Positions 5,039 to 9,345 of a stretch of 9,345 bases of DNA are shown here, piece by piece. The DNA is taken from contig CALJEO010000122.1 in NCBI GenBank assembly GCA_938073845.1, positions 1 through 9,345 of the forward strand, written 5' to 3'. The position numbers and the translations under genes were made by a program. Positions within the stretch are counted from its first letter, which is position 1, and each line of letters opens with the position of its first letter. The notes beneath the pieces are model-generated. The model was not told the DNA's origin, ran no database searches, and saw only the letters and a list, made by a program, of their open reading frames with translations. The DNA is from an uncultured archaeon. Its GTDB lineage: Archaea; Korarchaeota; Korarchaeia; Korarchaeales; Korarchaeaceae.

Positions 5039-5956
5039 TTGAGGAAGGAGGCTGCGGTGCTCCTATTGTTAATCTTATTCACTTTAGCAACCTCTATAGC
5101 ATTTATATTTTTCCAAAGAGAGCCTCAGAGGGAAAGGATAGTGGTCGGAACTATCCAGGGAGGAATAAGTACCTTGGACATCATCGAAGGTAAGGCGGAT
5201 TGGATCAGGGTGATGAGGTTCGATAAGCCCCTCGACTTAGCTCAAGCATTGAGTAAAGGAGAGGTTGATATTGCCGTAATAACCTCAGAAATGTACGCAA
5301 AATTCGCCATTAAGGATAAAAATTTAAAAATAATAGCGGCCGATATGTTTCAAAATCAGGCGATAGTGGGAGTCGGGGATCTGAACGAGCTGAGGGGGAG
5401 GAAACTGGGAGCCACGACAGCTAGCGGAACGTACGCCATGTTCATATCCTATGCTAAGCTCTCAGGTCTGAGTCTAGATGATGTGAAGGTTGTGGACGCC
5501 CCTCCCCTCCAGCTGGCCCAAGCCCTTGAGAGAGGAGATCTAGATGCAGTGCTCTGTTGGGAGCCTCTCGCCTCTAGGCTCATCGCGAAGGGTTACAAGT
5601 ATGTGGACTTCAGTGGTCTCTCGAGGAAGTACGTCGGAGGGGATGTCGTGATGCTCGTCTGGGTGGCTAGGGAGGAGGTCCTAACTAGGTCCGAGCTACG
5701 TGAACTGCTGAGGCTCAGAAGCGATGCTGCAGCTAGATGGGAGTCGGATTACCCTAGTGTACTCAGGAAACTCTACGACTTGAACGATGACGAGATCAGT
5801 GTGCTTCTGAGTAGAGTGAAGGTGATCAGGGGGAAAATTAGAGATTACGAGGAAGGAATAGTGGCCGCCTGGAGGCTTGCCCTGATGGGGGGTTATTTAG
5901 AGGAAGATGAGAGATCCATCGAGCAGCTCAGGGAGAGAGCCTTTTGGGAGGGATAG
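5039..5956 (+). CDS. ABC importer substrate-binding protein, SsuA/NMT1/ThiY-like, membrane-anchored
   Basis: This protein captures the substrate outside the membrane for the permease and ATPase that follow. Residues 5-25 form one hydrophobic segment after two basic residues, and no lipobox cysteine follows, so it is probably held by an uncleaved N-terminal anchor. The mature part starts near residue 33 (RIVVGTIQGG) and shows the type-II binding-protein layout of the NMT1/SsuA family: LAQALSKGEVDIAV (67-80), the switch GRKLGATTASGTYAMF (120-135) and LAQALERGDLDAVLCWEP (159-176). The last motif is typical of sulfonate, nitrate/bicarbonate and thiamine-precursor (ThiY) binders. The ligand cannot be told; the cysteine-rich motif of ThiY is not present. 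The C-terminal 75 residues are helical and charged. The start is TTG 5039 after GGGGATCC. An AT-rich promoter precedes it and the permease follows three bases after its stop. Confidence 0.85.
   Translation: MRKEAAVLLLLILFTLATSIAFIFFQREPQRERIVVGTIQGGISTLDIIEGKADWIRVMRFDKPLDLAQALSKGEVDIAVITSEMYAKFAIKDKNLKIIAADMFQNQAIVGVGDLNELRGRKLGATTASGTYAMFISYAKLSGLSLDDVKVVDAPPLQLAQALERGDLDAVLCWEPLASRLIAKGYKYVDFSGLSRKYVGGDVVMLVWVAREEVLTRSELRELLRLRSDAAARWESDYPSVLRKLYDLNDDEISVLLSRVKVIRGKIRDYEEGIVAAWRLALMGGYLEEDERSIEQLRERAFWEG
5946..5953 (+). promoter_or_regulatory. Ribosome binding site of the permease gene
   Basis: GGGAGGGA lies inside the last codons of the binding-protein gene, six bases before TTG 5960. 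It is the only good site nearby and supports the TTG start. Confidence 0.55.
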
Positions 5957-5959
5957 CGG

Positions 5960-6709
5960 TTGCTGCCCTTCGAGAGGGGATCCTCGCTGAGAGCGGGAGA
6001 GTTATCGTCCTTGATGGTCTTGCTCTCAGTTTGGGTCCTTCTATCCTTTTCAGGTATTTTTCCATCCCCTTGGGACGTCGCTGAGTACTTACTGAATATC
6101 GAGTCCGAGAGCATGTTCTCTAACGCGATGATAACGCTTTTCAACAGCTTCTCGGGTTTCTCCACCGCTTTAATATCCTCTCTAACGTTGGGAGTGCTCT
6201 CTCATAGGTTTCGTATCCTCAGGGGTTTCTCCGATGGTATATGCTCTATCTTCAATAGCACATCAGCGTTGATCTGGTCGCTCATCATGGTATCGACCCT
6301 AGGGGTCCTAAGCCCCCTTTCCCCGATCCTAGTGGTTACCGCGGTTACCCTCCCTCAGCTGCTCTCAGCCATCACAGCTGCCCTGGATTCCGTTGATGAG
6401 AGGCTTTTGGAGGTCGTCAGATCATTGGGCGGAAGTCCCTCAGATGAGTACTTCGATGTCATAATACCCAGCTCACTGCCCGCACTAATCTCAAGCTCGA
6501 GGATTGCAATAGGGTTGGGTTTGAGGATAAGCGTCGTTGCGGAGGCCTTCGGTTCGAGAGGAGGTATAGGCTACATGATAATGAGATCCTATAACCTCGC
6601 GAACGCCACCGGCGTCCTAGCATGGTCCCTCCTCATGATAGCCCTAGTGATGGCCATGGACCATCTGCTGAGATCCATCGAGGAGAGGTCGATGAGATGG
6701 CTGAGATAG
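5960..6709 (+). CDS. ABC importer permease, SsuC/ThiX-type (BPD_transp_1)
   Basis: This is the membrane channel of the second importer, 249 residues, probably five to six helices: ~16-34, ~64-82, ~100-118, ~121-143, ~172-194, ~216-234. The EAA loop that docks on the ATPase is clear at 151-170 (EVVRSLGGSPSDEYFDVIIP), matching the EAARSLGAS...IPxxLP pattern, and is followed by the usual R-x-A-x-G-x-x-x-R-x-x-V-x-AE segment ending VVAEAFGSRGGIGYMI (192-207). These features are those of the sulfonate/taurine/nitrate/HMP-precursor permease group. The start is TTG 5960 behind GGGAGGGA. It overlaps the ATPase gene by 13 bases, so the two should be translationally coupled. Confidence 0.88.
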   Translation: MLPFERGSSLRAGELSSLMVLLSVWVLLSFSGIFPSPWDVAEYLLNIESESMFSNAMITLFNSFSGFSTALISSLTLGVLSHRFRILRGFSDGICSIFNSTSALIWSLIMVSTLGVLSPLSPILVVTAVTLPQLLSAITAALDSVDERLLEVVRSLGGSPSDEYFDVIIPSSLPALISSSRIAIGLGLRISVVAEAFGSRGGIGYMIMRSYNLANATGVLAWSLLMIALVMAMDHLLRSIEERSMRWLR

Positions 6710-7440
6710 TACTGGAAGCCATTAACATCAGGAAGAGTTTCAATGAGACCGTTTTGAACGGTATAAATCTGAGGCTCGAGAGTAACGAGATCCTTGGGAT
6801 AGTCGGTCCCAATGCATGCGGCAAGACGACCCTCCTCAGGATACTCGCTGGCCTGGAGAGGGCCGATGATGGGGAGGTGAGGAGGAGGGGTAAGGTGGGC
6901 TTGGTCTTCCAGGAGGACAGGCTCCTCCCTTGGATGACTTTGATGGAGAACGTCTGCCTGGGATTGAAGTACTCAGGGGCTAGAGGAGATGCGGCCGTCG
7001 AGAGGGTACTTAGGTACTCCGATAGGTTCGGGCTCTCCCTATCGGACCTCGAATCCCATCCGCTCAGGGTGAGTGGGGGTACCAGGAGGAAGGCCGCTAT
7101 AGTGAGGGCCTTAGCATTGGAACCCGAGGTGATCCTCATGGATGAGCCCTTCACGGGCCTCGATTTCCAGACCACATCCGTCATCAGATCCACGCTGAGC
7201 GAGCTTCTCAGGGAGCTGAATTCCTCAACGATAATAGTTTCGCATCAGTTGGAGGAGCTGCTGGCCATCGCCGACAGGTGCTTGATAATGACCCCTAGGC
7301 CCTCCAAGATCGCGGAGGAGGTGGTGCTGAGGGGACTGGATCTCGAAGATAGGCTGGAGAGGGTGAAGGGGATCCTCCTGAGGATGATAGGAGATCCATC
7401 GAAGACCCCCGTCAGGATAGGTGAGCCCTCACGGATTTAA
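6697..7440 (+). CDS. ABC importer ATPase, SsuB/TauB/ThiZ-type
   Basis: This 247-residue protein drives the importer. Walker A is GPNACGKTT (37-45), the Q-loop is FQEDRLLPW with Gln72, typical of the SsuB/TauB/ThiZ group, Walker B ends MDEP with Glu150, and the H-loop is His183. The signature is VSGGTRRK (125-132): against the usual LSGGMRQR the Gln is Arg, so the helix after the signature differs from most relatives. The open frame reaches back to 6622, but homology starts at MAEIVLEAINIRKSF, so ATG 6697 is chosen; AGGAGAGG at 6681-6688 is a suitable ribosome site. It overlaps the end of the permease gene in another frame. The C-terminal tail after about residue 200 is short, with no extra domain. 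UbiD follows after 30 bases with no clear promoter, so cotranscription is possible. Confidence 0.9.
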   Translation: MAEIVLEAINIRKSFNETVLNGINLRLESNEILGIVGPNACGKTTLLRILAGLERADDGEVRRRGKVGLVFQEDRLLPWMTLMENVCLGLKYSGARGDAAVERVLRYSDRFGLSLSDLESHPLRVSGGTRRKAAIVRALALEPEVILMDEPFTGLDFQTTSVIRSTLSELLRELNSSTIIVSHQLEELLAIADRCLIMTPRPSKIAEEVVLRGLDLEDRLERVKGILLRMIGDPSKTPVRIGEPSRI

Positions 7441-7470
7441 ACCCCCGGGAGCCGTTAGCCCAGGGATGCT

Positions 7471-8883
7471 ATGGACCTGAGGGAGTTCCTCAAGAAACTG
7501 GAGGATTTGGGTGAGCTCAGGAGGGTGAAAGCCAAGGTCAGTGTGGATTTGGAGATAGCTGAGATACTGAGAAGGGTAGCTAGAGGAGGACCCGCTGTTC
7601 TGTTCGAGAATATAGAGGGGTTTGAGGGATGGAGGATAGTCGGAAACCTCTTTTCCAAGATCGAGAGGATTAAGCTCGCTCTTGGCGTCAATCAGCTCGA
7701 GGAGCCTGGGGAGAGATTCGTGAGCATGCTCAGGCCACCTCTCACACTCGGTGAGAAGGTCAGGACTCTGAGGGAGGTGCTCTCCCTGGGAAGGTACATG
7801 CCCAAGCATGCCGCCGCGGAATGGAGGAGGGGTAGATGGGATAAGCCTGACCTCCTGAAGATACCAGCGATAAGGACATGGCCTAAGGATGCATCTAGAT
7901 TCTTCACATTCCCCATAGTGATCACAAGGGACCCGGAGAGTGGAATTCATCACCTCGGCGTCTACAGGATGCAGGTGGTGGATGGCCTCACTACCGGAAT
8001 GCATTGGCATGTTCACAAGAGAGGGGCCGCTTACATGGAGAGGTACTGTGATGAGACGCCCGTTGCCGTGGCTGTAGGAGTCGATCCAGCCCTAGCCTTC
8101 GCGGCAGTCGCTCCGGTGCCTGAAGGAGTAGACAGTTACCTCTTCGCAGGCCTCATCTCGGGCAGGTCCATCGAGGTCACGAGGGGGGAGGAGACGGGGC
8201 TCCTGATCCCCTCCAGGGCTGAGCTGGTGATAGAGGGCGAAGTACCTAAGGGGGAGTTACTCATGGAGGGACCCTTCGGTGACCACATGGGATATTACAC
8301 ACCTCCGGCTCCCTTCCCCTTGTTCAGGGCAGAGGCGGTATACACGGTCGATGATCCGATATTCCACGTCACGGTCGTGGGCTACCCATGGCTGGAGGAC
8401 TCTGTGATAGGGAAGGCCGTGGAGAGGGTGTTTCTTCCGCTTGCCAGGATGATATTGCCAGAGCTGGTGGACATTAACCTCCCCGAGTACGGGCTCTTCC
8501 ATGGCCTGGCCGTGATATCAATAAGGAAGCGCTACCCTGGGCATGCGAGAAGCGCTGCCATGGGCCTCCTCGGGATAGGTCAGTTCTCCCTCACTAAGGT
8601 GGTGATAGTGGTCGATCAGGATGTGAATGTACACGATATTAACGAGGTGATCCACGCAATAGCGAGCAACGTTGACCCGAAGAGGGACGTTCAAATAATA
8701 GAAAACGCTGTTACAGACGAGTTAGATCACGCTAGCTCCACTCCCAGGCTCGGGAGCAAGATGATAATAGATGCCACTAGGAAGCTTAGGGAGGAGCTGG
8801 GGAGGGAGTGGCCGGAGAGGGTTGAGCCCGATCCGGAGATGGCTGAGAGAGTAAGCAGGAGGTGGAGCGAGTTTGGGATTTAG
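7471..8883 (+). CDS. ubiD: UbiD-family prFMN-dependent decarboxylase
   Basis: UbiD enzymes remove a carboxyl group from aromatic or unsaturated acids using prenylated FMN made by UbiX. The chain is 470 residues, a normal length, with the N-terminal domain to ~115, a central flavin-binding split-barrel ~140-330 and the C-terminal dimerising part. Key blocks are WPKDASRFFTFPIVITRDP (137-154), HHLGVYRMQV with Arg166, TTGMHWHVHKRGAA with His182, GRSIEV with Glu235, and MEGPFGDHMGYY with Glu266 and Asp271. Arg166-Glu266-Asp271 fit the catalytic Arg-Glu-Glu/Asp triad; the Asp form occurs in UbiD itself. The usual metal-binding Asn before LG(V/I)YR is His161 here. Downstream, and overlapping by 11 bases, is a UbiA-like prenyltransferase, which points to quinone synthesis, most likely the UbiD-like step (MqnL) of the futalosine menaquinone pathway. 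The start is ATG 7471, with AGGGATG just before it as a weak ribosome site. No ubiX is in the window. Confidence 0.93.
   Translation: MDLREFLKKLEDLGELRRVKAKVSVDLEIAEILRRVARGGPAVLFENIEGFEGWRIVGNLFSKIERIKLALGVNQLEEPGERFVSMLRPPLTLGEKVRTLREVLSLGRYMPKHAAAEWRRGRWDKPDLLKIPAIRTWPKDASRFFTFPIVITRDPESGIHHLGVYRMQVVDGLTTGMHWHVHKRGAAYMERYCDETPVAVAVGVDPALAFAAVAPVPEGVDSYLFAGLISGRSIEVTRGEETGLLIPSRAELVIEGEVPKGELLMEGPFGDHMGYYTPPAPFPLFRAEAVYTVDDPIFHVTVVGYPWLEDSVIGKAVERVFLPLARMILPELVDINLPEYGLFHGLAVISIRKRYPGHARSAAMGLLGIGQFSLTKVVIVVDQDVNVHDINEVIHAIASNVDPKRDVQIIENAVTDELDHASSTPRLGSKMIIDATRKLREELGREWPERVEPDPEMAERVSRRWSEFGI
8858..8865 (+). promoter_or_regulatory. Ribosome binding site of the prenyltransferase gene, within ubiD
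   Basis: GGAGGTGG lies in the last codons of ubiD, seven bases before TTG 8873. It is a strong match to the 16S rRNA complement and decides the TTG start over the downstream ATG 8897. Confidence 0.6.
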
Positions 8884-9345
8884 AACATACCTAGAGATGC
8901 TCAGGATTCCCCACACCCTGTTCAGCCTTCCTTTTGCTTACGTTGGGGCTCTATCAGCGGGTCTCAGGGATTCGATGGATGCGATCATGATAGGAGTGGC
9001 CCTCTTCTCAGCTAGATCCGTTGCCATACTTTCGAATGACCTCTTCGACAGGGAGCTGGATTCCTATAATCCTAGGACATCGAGAAGGCCACTAGTTACT
9101 GGTGAGGCCGATCCCTCCGTGGTAACACTGCTCATAGTAGTCTTCTCCATCATCTTCTCATTATCCGCCCTTTACTTCAACTTGCTCGCTTTCATCCTTT
9201 CCTTCCCGATACTTGTGGCTGAGCTCTCCTATCCCCTCGCGAAGAGGGTGCACTGCTTCCCCCACCTCCACCTGGGCGCCGTGCTGGGGGCATCACCGCT
9301 CGCCGGTGCCATAGCGATCAGGGGAAGCTTAGAGGGACTACCCTG
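8873..9345 (+). CDS. ubiA: UbiA-family prenyltransferase (MqnP/'UbiA_other'-like), 3' truncated
   Basis: The family moves a prenyl chain onto an aromatic ring within the membrane. From TTG 8873 about 157 residues are visible before the window ends, roughly half the usual ~290. The N-terminus has EMLRIPHTLFSLPFAYVGAL (8-27), then ARSVAILSNDLFDRELD with the first aspartate motif N55-D56-D59-D63 that binds Mg-diphosphate, and NPRTSRRPL (66-74). Later come YPLAKR and HLHLGAVLGASPLAGAIAIRG. The RIPHTLFSLPFA start, the NDxxDRxxDxxNPRT motif and the YPxxKR-HLxLG block resemble the bacterial/archaeal group called UbiA_other, to which the futalosine-pathway enzyme MqnP belongs. ND instead of NR after the first Asn is also found in geranylgeranyl-transferring UbiA proteins, so lipid or haem-related roles cannot be excluded. 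It overlaps ubiD by 11 bases and has its own strong ribosome site. The second aspartate motif lies beyond the window. Confidence 0.9.
   Translation, partial: MGFRTYLEMLRIPHTLFSLPFAYVGALSAGLRDSMDAIMIGVALFSARSVAILSNDLFDRELDSYNPRTSRRPLVTGEADPSVVTLLIVVFSIIFSLSALYFNLLAFILSFPILVAELSYPLAKRVHCFPHLHLGAVLGASPLAGAIAIRGSLEGLP

Larger units (their letters stand above)
5911..7402 (+). repeat. 12-nt word GAGATCCATCGA in three copies
   Basis: GAGATCCATCGA occurs at 5911-5922, 6670-6681 and 7391-7402, each 39-49 bases before the end of one of three consecutive genes (binding protein, permease, ATPase). In the first two it is read in the same frame (RSIE), and in the third in a different frame (DPSK), so protein similarity does not explain the third copy. 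The whole span is given; only those three 12-bp sites are the repeat. Chance and codon bias are not excluded. Confidence 0.4.

Noticed and set aside
5039..5956. MqnA/MqnD menaquinone enzyme, which shares the binding-protein fold
   Set aside because: The protein has an N-terminal membrane anchor and is followed by a matching permease and ATPase, so a transport role is much more likely.
6633..7193. Long minus-strand open frame of 186 codons
   Set aside because: It is a shadow of the ATPase gene on the opposite strand, with a serine/leucine-rich composition typical of antisense frames of purine-rich genes.
7429..8016. Minus-strand open frame of 195 codons over the 5' part of ubiD
   Set aside because: It is antisense to a strongly conserved UbiD coding region and has no conserved motifs of its own.
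1..9345. CRISPR array, tRNA or rRNA genes
   Set aside because: No regularly spaced repeats, tRNA cloverleaf elements or rRNA segments were seen on either strand.

Overview
The window looks like chromosomal DNA of a hyperthermophilic archaeon of the Korarchaeota/Thermoproteota type. The coding strands are very purine-rich, arginine is mostly AGG/AGA, GTG and TTG starts are common, Shine-Dalgarno matches are of the GGAGGTGATCC type, and TATA-like boxes sit 25-30 bp upstream of possible leaderless starts. Taxon is inferred from style and gene content only; no rRNA is present.

Layout. (1) Positions 1-230 hold the 3' end of an unrecognised gene. (2) Positions 231-890 hold no convincing intact gene. 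This stretch has a TATA-like box, a strong small hairpin, an unrecognised open frame, a frame whose tail loosely resembles the C-terminus of archaeal IS605-type TnpB proteins, and a GC-rich foldable segment; it may be a decayed mobile-element remnant. (3) A minus-strand creatininase-family amidohydrolase (best start 1652) diverges from (4) a three-gene ECF vitamin-transporter operon: a fused double ATPase, an S component resembling the UPF0397/'riboflavin ECF S component' group, and EcfT, at 1853-4831. A hairpin follows it. (5) An AT-rich promoter with an 8-bp inverted repeat precedes a second ABC importer operon (5039-7440) of the SsuABC/ThiXYZ type: membrane-anchored binding protein, permease and ATPase. 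(6) Thirty bases later come a UbiD-type decarboxylase (7471-8883) and an overlapping UbiA-type prenyltransferase (8873 to the window end, truncated). Together these suggest a quinone step, most plausibly futalosine-pathway menaquinone synthesis (MqnL/MqnP roles).

How it fits together. Two small-molecule importers of vitamin/cofactor-precursor type lie side by side, flanked by an amidohydrolase and by two quinone or aromatic-prenyl enzymes. The theme is cofactor acquisition and assembly. Neither importer's substrate can be read from sequence alone. The points most worth checking are the decayed region 300-890, the creatininase-ECF divergent pair, a His in place of the usual prFMN/metal-site Asn in UbiD, the non-canonical ABC signature in the second importer's ATPase, and a 12-nt word repeated near the 3' ends of three consecutive genes.
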